In this document: positions 1-5,137 of the stretch, in pieces
Layout of the letters: the number at the start of each line of letters is the position of its first letter
Numbering within the stretch: the first letter of the stretch is position 1
Source of the DNA: Sphingomonadales bacterium UBA658
GTDB taxonomy: Bacteria > Pseudomonadota > Alphaproteobacteria > Sphingomonadales > Sphingomonadaceae
Length of the DNA stretch: 5,989 nt
NCBI GenBank assembly: GCA_002299195.1
Contig: DBOA01000099.1
Span: 1 to 5,989 of the forward strand
Reading direction: 5' to 3'
The notes under the pieces: model-generated
Seen by the model: only the letters and a program-made list of their open reading frames with translations
The model's database searches: none
What the model was told of the DNA's origin: nothing
Program-made: the position numbers and the translations under genes

Positions 1-176
1 AAAACTATTTCAGGCGCAGCCGCCGTTCCGGAAAGACCGGCGAGTGCCGCGTGCACATTTCCGATTAAAGTTGATACGTCCGACACCGCGACAATGTTGT
101 TGCTGACATGGGCAGCGACAATATCGGCGGTCAGAGTAATCAAAAATTCTGCGGTATCGTTACTTTCTTGAGACAT
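1..176 (-). CDS. mucR: MucR/Ros-family zinc-finger transcriptional regulator, N-terminal part (truncated by window edge)
   Basis: Reading the minus strand from ATG at 176-174 gives 58 open codons to the window edge, beginning MSQESNDTAEFLITLTADI and continuing with VAAHVSNNIVAVSDVSTLIG. This matches the conserved N-terminal region of alphaproteobacterial MucR/Ros proteins (pattern: LL.LTA.IVAAYVSNH.V....LP.LI..VH.AL). In the family this part mediates oligomerisation, while a C-terminal C2H2-type zinc finger binds AT-rich DNA; the finger lies beyond the left edge and is not seen. MucR proteins act as global, H-NS-like repressors of exopolysaccharide, motility and cell-cycle genes and often repress their own gene. 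The start is supported by an AAAGG ribosome binding site (185-189) eight bases upstream. The gene follows rimI on the same strand after 108 bases and probably has its own promoter. Family assignment is confident; regulatory targets are unknown. Confidence 0.88.
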   Translation of the reverse strand, partial: MSQESNDTAEFLITLTADIVAAHVSNNIVAVSDVSTLIGNVHAALAGLSGTAAAPEIV

Positions 177-198
177 AGATTGAACCTTTGGACCCATT

Positions 199-220
199 TT
201 TATAGTTTGTTTATAGTTTG
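199..220 (-). repeat. Perfect 11-bp tandem repeat in the mucR leader; candidate autoregulatory operator
   Basis: On the plus strand TTTATAGTTTG occurs twice back to back (199-209 and 210-220). On the coding strand of mucR this reads as two TATAAA-containing units 11 bases apart, about one DNA helical turn. It lies between a candidate promoter and the mucR ribosome binding site. MucR/Ros proteins are known to prefer AT-rich DNA with TpA steps and to autoregulate, so an operator role is a reasonable inference. The TATAAA units could instead serve as -10 elements. The repeat itself is directly visible; its function is not shown. Confidence 0.55.
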
Positions 221-232
221 CGACTTGCACGA

Positions 233-261
233 TGCATATCGGCTTGAAATGAAGTCGTCAA
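233..261 (-). promoter_or_regulatory. Candidate sigma-70-type promoter for mucR
   Basis: On the minus strand TTGACG (261-256) is followed after 17 bases by TATGCA (238-233). The -35 box matches five of six consensus positions and the -10 box only three, but the spacing is ideal. It sits in the gap between rimI and mucR, which would let mucR be transcribed apart from the upstream operon. The predicted transcript would start near 226, just upstream of the 11-bp tandem repeat. A TATAAA inside that repeat is an alternative -10. Confidence 0.35.
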
Positions 262-279
262 GAAAAGCCGCTAGCTTTC
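262..279 (-). terminator. Weak hairpin with T run just after rimI
   Basis: Directly after the rimI stop codon the minus strand reads AAAGC-TAGCG-GCTTT followed by TCTT: a 5-bp stem (278-274 with 268-264), a 5-base loop and a short T-rich tail. It could act as a weak intrinsic terminator or attenuator between rimI and mucR. The stem is short and A/T-rich, so termination would be partial at best. Confidence 0.25.
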
Positions 280-284
280 AAATA

Positions 285-740
285 TTAGAGATCAATGCCC
301 ATCGTAATAGCATCTGGACTTATTCCTTCAGCGCTTTTGTAATAAATTTTGCGCCGTCCGATGGGAGAAAAACCCGCGTTCAAATAGAAATAATGTGCAG
401 GGTTCCCGTCGCGAACTTCAAGAAATAATTTCTCTCGGCCTGCGACTTGGCCTCTATTTATCACTTCGTTGAGAAGATTTTGGCCAATCTGTTGGCGCTG
501 GTATTTTCGTGCAACGCCAATCATCAGCAATTCTTCATGTTCAAAAACCCAGCGCGTGATGGCGAATCCGCATACAACGTCACCATCCTTGGCAATTAGC
601 AGTTGGCAGTCCGGCAGCACTAAAGTGGACAGGCATTGCGCCGCCGTCCACGCTTCGCCAAATCGGGGATCGAAGGCGTCGGACATGATAGGCATGATGG
701 ACGCAATGTCTTTTGCATCGCCTTCAACGACGCGGATCAT
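285..740 (-). CDS. rimI: Ribosomal protein S18-alanine N-acetyltransferase RimI (GNAT family)
   Basis: The 151-residue product is a full-length GNAT fold close to E. coli RimI in size. RimI transfers acetyl from acetyl-CoA to the N-terminal alanine of ribosomal protein S18 in the cytoplasm. Visible are the motif A strand and loop (LLMIGVARKYQRQQIGQNLL, residues 71-90), the RimI-typical LEVRDGN (107-113), the YLNAGF segment (119-124) with Tyr119 matching the catalytic Tyr115 of the enteric enzyme, and GRRKIYY near the C-terminus. Glu108 fits the family's catalytic Glu103. The start at 740 is chosen because its ATG shares ATGA with the tsaB stop, a typical coupled arrangement, and because the upstream in-frame extension to 827 looks like shadow sequence of tsaB. 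Oddities: the acetyl-CoA loop has Gln84 where the family pattern (Q/R-x-x-G-x-G) has Gly, and the segment after EVR is one residue shorter than in E. coli. The 3' half is AT-rich. Confidence 0.9.
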   Translation of the reverse strand: MIRVVEGDAKDIASIMPIMSDAFDPRFGEAWTAAQCLSTLVLPDCQLLIAKDGDVVCGFAITRWVFEHEELLMIGVARKYQRQQIGQNLLNEVINRGQVAGREKLFLEVRDGNPAHYFYLNAGFSPIGRRKIYYKSAEGISPDAITMGIDL

Positions 741-1345
741 GCCCGGACTGCAGCCGGTTTTGCGTCTGGCGCCCTTCCGTACACAGGAACGGGCGGAAGG
801 GCGGGGCCTGCGGGTAAATGTGCCCATGCTCGCGCGTCGGGCAGAATGTCGGTCCAGACACGATCCGCGCGTTGCGGGTCAATGTCGCCGGCAACATGGT
901 CGGCGAGAGCAACGTTCGCCAATAGCTCAGGTAAAACCGACCTTGCCGGCGCTATCGAATGCCCCGCGTCATTAAATGCTTCGAAGAAATACTCACCATG
1001 GCCGCCGGTCATGATGACATCGACAGCTGCTTGTGATCCGCTTTGCGCACGCGCCATCGCGGCGACCAAGGACAAACAGCCATAGCCGTGCACTTCTATG
1101 TGCCATGCCAAGCCCAATGCTTTGGCGGCGGCGACGCCCACACGGATGCCTGTGAAGCTGCCAGGGCCAACATCCACCATGATCTGGTCGGCTTTGCCGT
1201 TATCCGGCAACGCGGCGATGAGCGGAAGCAAGCGTTCCGCATGTCCGCGGCCAATCACTTCATGTTGGGCGGCCAGCAATTGCTTGCCATCGAACAACGC
1301 AACTGAGCACGCCCGTGTGGCGGTATCGATGACCAATGTGCGCAT
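737..1345 (-). CDS. tsaB: tRNA threonylcarbamoyladenosine biosynthesis protein TsaB
   Basis: TsaB (202 residues; E. coli about 230) is the non-catalytic ASKHA-fold partner that dimerises with TsaD and, with TsaE and TsaC, makes t6A at position 37 of ANN-decoding tRNAs. Diagnostic features are the N-terminal MRTLVIDTATRACSVAL (residues 1-17), HAERLLP (35-41), the highly conserved GPGSFTGIRVG (60-70) followed by AAAKALGLA, and the C-terminal PVYGRAPDAK (187-196). The stretch around residues 112-124 (MTGGHGEYFFEAF) replaces the DAR.GEVY segment of enterobacterial TsaB, and the C-terminal domain is shorter; neither change weakens the assignment. The ATG at 1345 lies 21 bases after the upstream reductase gene, with only a weak purine-rich ribosome binding site. 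It overlaps rimI by four bases (ATGA), so the two are probably translationally coupled; tsaB and rimI are neighbours in many bacteria. Confidence 0.95.
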   Translation of the reverse strand: MRTLVIDTATRACSVALFDGKQLLAAQHEVIGRGHAERLLPLIAALPDNGKADQIMVDVGPGSFTGIRVGVAAAKALGLAWHIEVHGYGCLSLVAAMARAQSGSQAAVDVIMTGGHGEYFFEAFNDAGHSIAPARSVLPELLANVALADHVAGDIDPQRADRVWTDILPDARAWAHLPAGPALPPVPVYGRAPDAKPAAVRA

Positions 1346-1366
1346 GATTTCTTGCCGCCGTTTAGG

Positions 1367-1957
1367 TTAGGCGACCTGATTGAAACGGTTAAATTCAGGA
1401 CGCGGGCTGCGTGCAAAAATGCTCGCTTGGTCGCCATAGCCAAGCGTACAGATGAAATTTGACTGCACGTTGGTTCCGGCAAAGAACGCCTTGTCGACAG
1501 CGGCATTGTCAAAGCCCGACATTGGACCCGTATCCAATCCCAATGCACGCGCGGCCAGCATCAAATAGGCGCCTTGTAAGCTGCTGTTCCGAAAAGCCGT
1601 CTTTTCAATGGCCACGTCGTTACCGGCAAACCAGCTGCGGGCATCGGCATGGGGAAACAATTCGGGAAGCTGTTCGTAAAATTCGAGGTCCATTCCGATA
1701 ATCGCTGTGACAGGCGCTTGCAGAATTTTGTCGCCATTCGACGGCATTGTGCATGCCGCCAGCTTTTGTTTCGCTTCGGTGGATGTGCACCAAATGATGC
1801 GCGCGGGAAGACAGTTCGCAGATGTCGGGCCAAATTTCATCAAGTCCCAAATGCCCTCAAGCTGCGCCTGCGACACGGGCTTATCGAGATAGCCATTGTA
1901 GCTGCGGGCTTCGCGGAACAGCTGATCAAGCGCGGTGTCGTTTAATGCTTCGGACAT
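1367..1957 (-). CDS. rutE: RutE-type malonic semialdehyde reductase / nitroreductase-family flavoprotein
   Basis: The 196-residue product has the same length as E. coli RutE and keeps its hallmark blocks: LMKFGPTSANCLPARI (residues 39-54), LEFYEQLPELFPHADARSWF (91-110), TAFRNSSLQGAYLMLAARALG (within 120-140), LDTGPMSGFD (141-150), FFAG (158-161) and the FMN-site segment LGYGD (172-176). E. coli RutE reduces malonic semialdehyde to 3-hydroxypropionate in pyrimidine breakdown; related proteins are NAD(P)H-dependent nitroreductase-like enzymes of the RutE/HadB group. It is expected to be a cytoplasmic FMN homodimer. It lies 23 bases downstream of the Nfu gene and 21 bases upstream of tsaB, so it is in the same operon. 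None of the other rut genes is nearby, so the physiological substrate is uncertain and the symbol reflects sequence type rather than proven role. The ribosome binding site is weak (GAAAG). Confidence 0.85.
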   Translation of the reverse strand: MSEALNDTALDQLFREARSYNGYLDKPVSQAQLEGIWDLMKFGPTSANCLPARIIWCTSTEAKQKLAACTMPSNGDKILQAPVTAIIGMDLEFYEQLPELFPHADARSWFAGNDVAIEKTAFRNSSLQGAYLMLAARALGLDTGPMSGFDNAAVDKAFFAGTNVQSNFICTLGYGDQASIFARSPRPEFNRFNQVA

Positions 1958-1980
1958 AAGATTTCTTTCAGGTGAAAAGT

Positions 1981-2556
1981 TTAGGCGGCACGCACTTCGA
2001 TGACTTCGGGCACATAATGCTTCAGCAATTGTTCAATGCCATTTTTCAGCGTTGCCGAAGAAGATGGGCAACCGGCGCAGGCGCCTTGCATCTGCAAAAT
2101 GACGACGCCCTTTTGAAAGCCACGATAGACGATGTCTCCGCCGTCATTGGCGACCGCAGGGCGGATGCGCGTTTCGATCAATTCCTTGATCTGGACAACG
2201 ATGTCGGCATCTTCAGGATCATCGAGCGGGTAATCTGCATCTGCCGATGGCACAGCAAATCCGGCGGCAGCTGGTTTGAACAGCGGCATGTTCGCGCTGA
2301 AATGGTCAAGCAATATCGCAAGCACGTCGGGTTTCAGGCTGGACCAATCTGTGCCAGATGCAGCGGTGACCGAAATAAATTCGCGTCCAAAAAACACCCC
2401 GGTGACATCACCAAGTCCGAAAAGTGCCTCTGCCAATGGCGAAGCTTCAGCCTCTTCAGGGGCGGCGAAATCGCGCGTTCCATTTTCCATCACGGCGCGG
2501 CCGGGCAGAAATTTGATCGTGGCGGGGTTTGGGGTCAGTTCGGTTTCTATCAGCAT
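1981..2556 (-). CDS. NifU/Nfu1-family iron-sulfur cluster carrier
   Basis: The 191-residue protein has the two-domain layout of mitochondrial and alphaproteobacterial Nfu. The N-terminal Nfu_N domain opens with MLIETELTPNPATIKFLPGR and includes LFGLGDVTGVFFGREFISVT. The C-terminal NifU domain contains DGGDIVYRGF and GACAGCPSS with the CxxC cysteines (Cys160 and Cys163) that ligate a 4Fe-4S cluster across a dimer. Family members deliver 4Fe-4S clusters to targets such as lipoyl synthase and aconitase. Start choice: the family normally begins M(L/F)I.TE.TPNP, so ATG 2556 is preferred; an in-frame ATG at 2565 would add three residues. Neither has a clear Shine-Dalgarno sequence. It is the first gene of the leftward nfu-rutE-tsaB-rimI cluster, and its promoter must lie in the divergent region before the plus-strand dehydrogenase. 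No cysteine or domain is missing. Confidence 0.93.
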   Translation of the reverse strand: MLIETELTPNPATIKFLPGRAVMENGTRDFAAPEEAEASPLAEALFGLGDVTGVFFGREFISVTAASGTDWSSLKPDVLAILLDHFSANMPLFKPAAAGFAVPSADADYPLDDPEDADIVVQIKELIETRIRPAVANDGGDIVYRGFQKGVVILQMQGACAGCPSSSATLKNGIEQLLKHYVPEVIEVRAA

Positions 2557-2623
2557 TTCACGCATGTGGTGCGGTGGCGGTAAAAGTGCAAGCCAGAATG
2601 TCTTGACAGGGGCGAAGCCACGG

Positions 2624-2640
2624 TTGACCTAGCGCGTCAA
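2624..2640. promoter_or_regulatory. Inverted repeat TTGAC-N7-GTCAA in the divergent nfu/SDR intergenic region
   Basis: TTGAC (2624-2628) and its exact complement GTCAA (2636-2640) are separated by seven bases, directly before the ribosome binding site of the plus-strand dehydrogenase and within the roughly 90-base gap to the Nfu gene. A symmetric site in this place could bind a dimeric repressor controlling one or both genes. Arms of only five bases can arise by chance, and each arm also resembles half of a -35 box, so confidence is low. A TTGACA at 2603-2608 could be a -35 box for the dehydrogenase, but no good -10 follows it. Confidence 0.25.
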
Positions 2641-2653
2641 AGGGAGAGTAAAA

Positions 2654-3478
2654 ATGGTCGATCAGTCGCATAAAACAGCGTGGATAACGGGCGCATCGTC
2701 GGGGATAGGCGAGGCACTGGCCAAAGCATTTGTCGGAAGCGGCGGCCACGCGGTGCTGTCGGGCCGAAATGTCGCTGAACTGGAGCGCGTCGCGCTTGCT
2801 ACCGGCGCGCCCGAACGCTGCTTCATCTTGCGATTCGATACCGTCGATTATGCTACCCTGCCGTCAAAGGTCGCTGAAGCCATCGCCTATAAGGGCAAGA
2901 TTGATGTGCTGGTCAACAATGCGGGCATTTCGCAGCGCTCACCCGCCATCGATACCGATCTGTCGGTTTACCAGCGGATCGTTGATGTGGACTTGCTCGC
3001 GCCGATCGCGCTGACGCAAGCGCTTTTGGGACATTTGGTTTCAAATGGACATGGCCAGATTGTCATGATCTCCAGTGTCGCCGGTAAAGCAGGCATCCCC
3101 ATGCGGACGGCCTATTGCGCGGCAAAGCACGGGTTGATCGGCTATGCCGATGCCTTGCGTAGCGAAGTTGCAGGGCAGGGCGTCAAAGTGCTCGTTGTCG
3201 CGCCGGGTTCCGTACGGACCAACGTATCGCGCAATGCATTGAATGCCGACGGAACGGTGCGTGGCACGAGCGATGCTGCCATCGATAACGGCATCGATCC
3301 AGACGTCGTCGCAACCACGATTTGGGATGCAGTTGATGCCGGAAAGCGCGAGATTGTTATCGCCGAAGGGATGGAGGCAGGCATTCCCGTGCTGCGTGCA
3401 CAGGACCCCGAAAAGCTGTTCGACATGGTCGAAGCGATGGTCGCCGACGGCTATGCGCAGAAAATCGCGGCGCGGTAA
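2654..3478 (+). CDS. Short-chain dehydrogenase/reductase (classical SDR)
   Basis: The 274-residue protein is a classical SDR with a Rossmann fold. Visible are the cofactor motif TGASSGIG (residues 12-19), NNAG (88-91), Ser141 in ISSVAG, Tyr154 and Lys158 (YCAAK), and PGSVRTN (184-190) after the active site. Ser141 lies 13 residues before Tyr154, the usual catalytic spacing. Arg38 in the SGR segment after the second strand favours NADP(H) over NAD(H). The helix-4 position normally held by the structural and catalytic Asn is Asp113 (DVDLLAP). The sequence resembles DHRS7-type and general oxidoreductase SDRs; the substrate cannot be named. The start is well supported by AAAGGGAGAG (2639-2648) five bases before the ATG. 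It is transcribed away from the Nfu gene, stands alone, and is followed by a hairpin terminator before the convergent ccmB. Confidence 0.9.
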   Translation: MVDQSHKTAWITGASSGIGEALAKAFVGSGGHAVLSGRNVAELERVALATGAPERCFILRFDTVDYATLPSKVAEAIAYKGKIDVLVNNAGISQRSPAIDTDLSVYQRIVDVDLLAPIALTQALLGHLVSNGHGQIVMISSVAGKAGIPMRTAYCAAKHGLIGYADALRSEVAGQGVKVLVVAPGSVRTNVSRNALNADGTVRGTSDAAIDNGIDPDVVATTIWDAVDAGKREIVIAEGMEAGIPVLRAQDPEKLFDMVEAMVADGYAQKIAAR

Positions 3479-3479
3479 T

Positions 3480-3530
3480 CTGTCTGACGACGGGGCCGCG
3501 CATGAGCCCCGCGACAGGTACGGTTTTGTT
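3480..3530 (+). terminator. Candidate terminator between the first SDR gene and ccmB
   Basis: Two nested complementary arms follow the dehydrogenase stop codon: outer CTGTC (3480-3484) with GACAG (3513-3517), and inner CGGGGC (3491-3496) with GCCCCG (3506-3511) around a nine-base loop. A short T-rich run (TTTTGTT, 3524-3530) follows after six bases. This fits an intrinsic terminator for the plus-strand gene with an imperfect stem. There is no A run on the other side, so efficient termination of the leftward ccmAB transcript is less likely, although the hairpin may still protect its 3' end. Confidence 0.45.
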
Positions 3531-3532
3531 CC

Positions 3533-4180
3533 TTAAGTGCGGCCTGCGCGTAACGCCGCGCCAGCCGCAAAGGGTGACAAAGCGATAATTGCGAGCGCAG
3601 TTGCTGCGAGCAGCTGCATCGCGTTGCCCGGATTTTCGGACAATGTGCCTGCTCCAAATATCAGCAATGGTATCGTGATGGGCACGAGCAGCAGCCCGCC
3701 CAGCGCGCTCGCCCCGCTAAGGCCCGCCGTCAGCGCTGCGATGGTGACGGACAGCCCGGAAAGCGCGGGCAGTGCCAAGGCAAGGCCAAGCAACAACGTC
3801 CCCAATTGCGCCTCTGGCAATCCGATGAGCGCGGAACCGACAACGGTCGCGAGAAGGAGCGGAAGGGCAAAGGCAAAAATCTGGCCAATGATTTTGGCGG
3901 TCGCGACCGATTCGTCCGACCAACCGCGCATCACCAACTGATCCAATATGCCCGCCTGCCGGTCGGGAAGTATAAGCCGCTCAATCGGCAGCAGCGTCGC
4001 CAGTAACGCGGCAATCCACAATATGCCGCCGCCCGTGCGTGCAAGTAATGCCTTGTCAGGCCCGGTCACAAACGGAAACAGCGTTGCAACCGCAAGATAG
4101 AATATCACTGGCAGCCATAGACCGCCGCCCGTCCATGCCAAACGCACCTCGCGCGCAACCAAGGCTGCGAATGCCTTCAT
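3533..4180 (-). CDS. ccmB: Heme exporter/cytochrome c maturation permease CcmB
   Basis: CcmB (215 residues, E. coli about 220) is an inner-membrane subunit of the CcmABCD complex. ATP hydrolysis by CcmA in this complex releases holo-CcmE (heme-loaded chaperone) for cytochrome c assembly in the periplasm. About six hydrophobic segments are visible, roughly at residues 21-38, 49-67, 97-119, 125-150, 157-178 and 187-208. Family marks include the N-terminal AREVRLAW, the cytoplasmic loop ERLILPDRQAGILDQL (67-82) and PITIPLLIFGAGTL (167-180). The ATG shares ATGA with the ccmA stop codon, so both subunits are probably made by coupled translation. The gene ends 54 bases from the convergent SDR and no ccmC follows, so the other ccm genes must be elsewhere. 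Regular length and intact motifs suggest a working protein. Confidence 0.93.
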   Translation of the reverse strand: MKAFAALVAREVRLAWTGGGLWLPVIFYLAVATLFPFVTGPDKALLARTGGGILWIAALLATLLPIERLILPDRQAGILDQLVMRGWSDESVATAKIIGQIFAFALPLLLATVVGSALIGLPEAQLGTLLLGLALALPALSGLSVTIAALTAGLSGASALGGLLLVPITIPLLIFGAGTLSENPGNAMQLLAATALAIIALSPFAAGAALRAGRT

Positions 4181-4788
4181 GCGTCAGCCTCCGGCCTGTC
4201 GAGGATGAGGCTGTGCGCCACGTTAATCGATGGCGGCTGGTGGGCCGCGACAAGGACTATGCCACCGGCCGCAGCGTGGGTCATGATGGCTTGATCGAGC
4301 CGGGCGCAGCTTGCGCTGTCCAAGCCATTATAGGGTTCGTCGAGCAACCAGATATCCGCCTTTGACGAGAGCACGCGTGCGATACTGGCGCGTTTGCGTT
4401 GGCCGGTGGACAGAAAACGCACGGGAACCTGCGCCAGACCTTGCAAATCCATGTCCGCCAGGGCCGCGCTTTGCGCGTCGGCAGACGCACCGTCCATATC
4501 CGCCCAGAACATGAGCGCTTTTTCGACTGTCAAATTCGCATCAAGCGCGAGATTTTCATCGGCGAGGGCAATCCGGCCTTCGGCTTTTATCGAACCGGCG
4601 GTCGCATATAAAAGACCAGCGATGAGCCGGAGGAGCGTCGATTTGCCGCAACCATTTGCGCCACGCACCCAAATGATATCACCACTGCGCGCAGTGACCG
4701 TCAGCCCGCGCAGCACAAGCCGGTTGCCCCGGATAACCGCGACATTGTCAACGCTGATGGACGGCAAGGGTGCTTGACGTGACGACAT
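4177..4788 (-). CDS. ccmA: Cytochrome c maturation ABC transporter ATP-binding protein CcmA
   Basis: The 203-residue protein is a compact ABC ATPase, as usual for CcmA. Walker A is GANGCGKST (residues 43-51), the signature is LSTGQRKR (126-133), Walker B is IWLLDEP (146-152), the D-loop is NGLD (154-157) and the switch histidine is His183 (VAAHQPP). It powers the CcmABCD complex that frees heme-loaded CcmE. The region between Walker A and the signature reads ALADENLALDANLT (74-87) where enterobacterial CcmA has the GHQPG Q-loop, so the usual Gln is not evident. The immediate partner is ccmB, overlapping by four bases. The start at 4788 is the only good in-frame ATG upstream of Walker A, yet no Shine-Dalgarno sequence precedes it. 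A TTGCAA-N17-TAAGTC pair ending about eight bases before the ATG would give a nearly leaderless message; this is speculative. Confidence 0.94.
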   Translation of the reverse strand: MSSRQAPLPSISVDNVAVIRGNRLVLRGLTVTARSGDIIWVRGANGCGKSTLLRLIAGLLYATAGSIKAEGRIALADENLALDANLTVEKALMFWADMDGASADAQSAALADMDLQGLAQVPVRFLSTGQRKRASIARVLSSKADIWLLDEPYNGLDSASCARLDQAIMTHAAAGGIVLVAAHQPPSINVAHSLILDRPEADA

Positions 4789-4826
4789 TTGGCGACTTAG
4801 GCATGAATTCCACCAATTGCAAAATC

Positions 4827-4830
4827 AGGA
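4827..4830 (+). promoter_or_regulatory. Ribosome binding site deciding the phhB start
   Basis: AGGA lies seven bases before the ATG at 4838. This favours that start over an in-frame TTG at 4817, which would add seven residues (MQNQDDV), has no Shine-Dalgarno sequence and would place the AGGA inside the gene. Confidence 0.6.
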
Positions 4831-4837
4831 TGACGTT

Positions 4838-5137
4838 ATGCAGGTTTCAGGACTCGATGAAGCGGATCGCGCGGCGGTTTTGGAACAGCTGCCTTTGTGG
4901 TCTTATGACGCTGACGCAAAAGGCATAAGGCGCACGTTGCGTTTTGCCGATTTTGCCGAAGCCTTCGGTTTTATGGTGCGCGTTGCGATCCTTGCCGAAA
5001 AAGCAGACCATCACCCCGAATGGTTCAACGTTTACAACCGCGTTGAGATATTGCTGACAACGCATGATGCCGGCAGCTTATCGCGGCGCGACGTTGAACT
5101 GGCCGCGGCCATCGACGCTATTGCGCCGACGGCTTAA
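4838..5137 (+). CDS. phhB: Pterin-4a-carbinolamine dehydratase (4a-hydroxytetrahydrobiopterin dehydratase)
   Basis: The 99-residue protein has the PCD/DCoH signature EKADHHPEWFNVYNRV (residues 54-69) followed by LTTHDAGSLSRRD (73-85). His58, His59 and His76 match the catalytic trio of mammalian PCD (His61, His62, His79) in spacing. The enzyme dehydrates 4a-hydroxytetrahydropterin so that it can be recycled after aromatic amino acid hydroxylation, usually by phenylalanine hydroxylase PhhA. No phhA is in the window, and PCD-like proteins also occur without it, so the pathway is inferred from family only. It is divergent from ccmA with just 49 bases between the start codons, so the two promoters must be crowded or overlap the ccmA 5' end. 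Its last 20 bases overlap the 3' end of the convergent SDR gene. Confidence 0.94.
   Translation: MQVSGLDEADRAAVLEQLPLWSYDADAKGIRRTLRFADFAEAFGFMVRVAILAEKADHHPEWFNVYNRVEILLTTHDAGSLSRRDVELAAAIDAIAPTA

Noticed and set aside
741..827. Upstream extension of rimI to an ATG at 827
   Set aside because: The added 29 residues are Arg-rich and lie wholly inside tsaB in another frame; the ATG at 740 overlaps the tsaB stop and begins exactly where RimI similarity starts.
469..1085. Overlapping plus-strand open frames of 149-168 codons
   Set aside because: They run antisense to rimI and tsaB, have shadow-like composition rich in Arg, Ala and Pro, and show no family motif.
1972..2583. 203-codon plus-strand open frame antisense to the Nfu gene
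   Set aside because: The minus-strand frame has a clear two-domain Nfu protein with CxxC; the plus-strand frame shows no recognisable domain and no ribosome binding site.
4774..4802. TTGACG as a -35 box for phhB inside ccmA
   Set aside because: At spacings of 16-18 bases no convincing -10 sequence follows (best is TAGGCA).
4817..4837. TTG start for phhB seven codons upstream
   Set aside because: It lacks a ribosome binding site, and the ATG at 4838 has AGGA at ideal distance.
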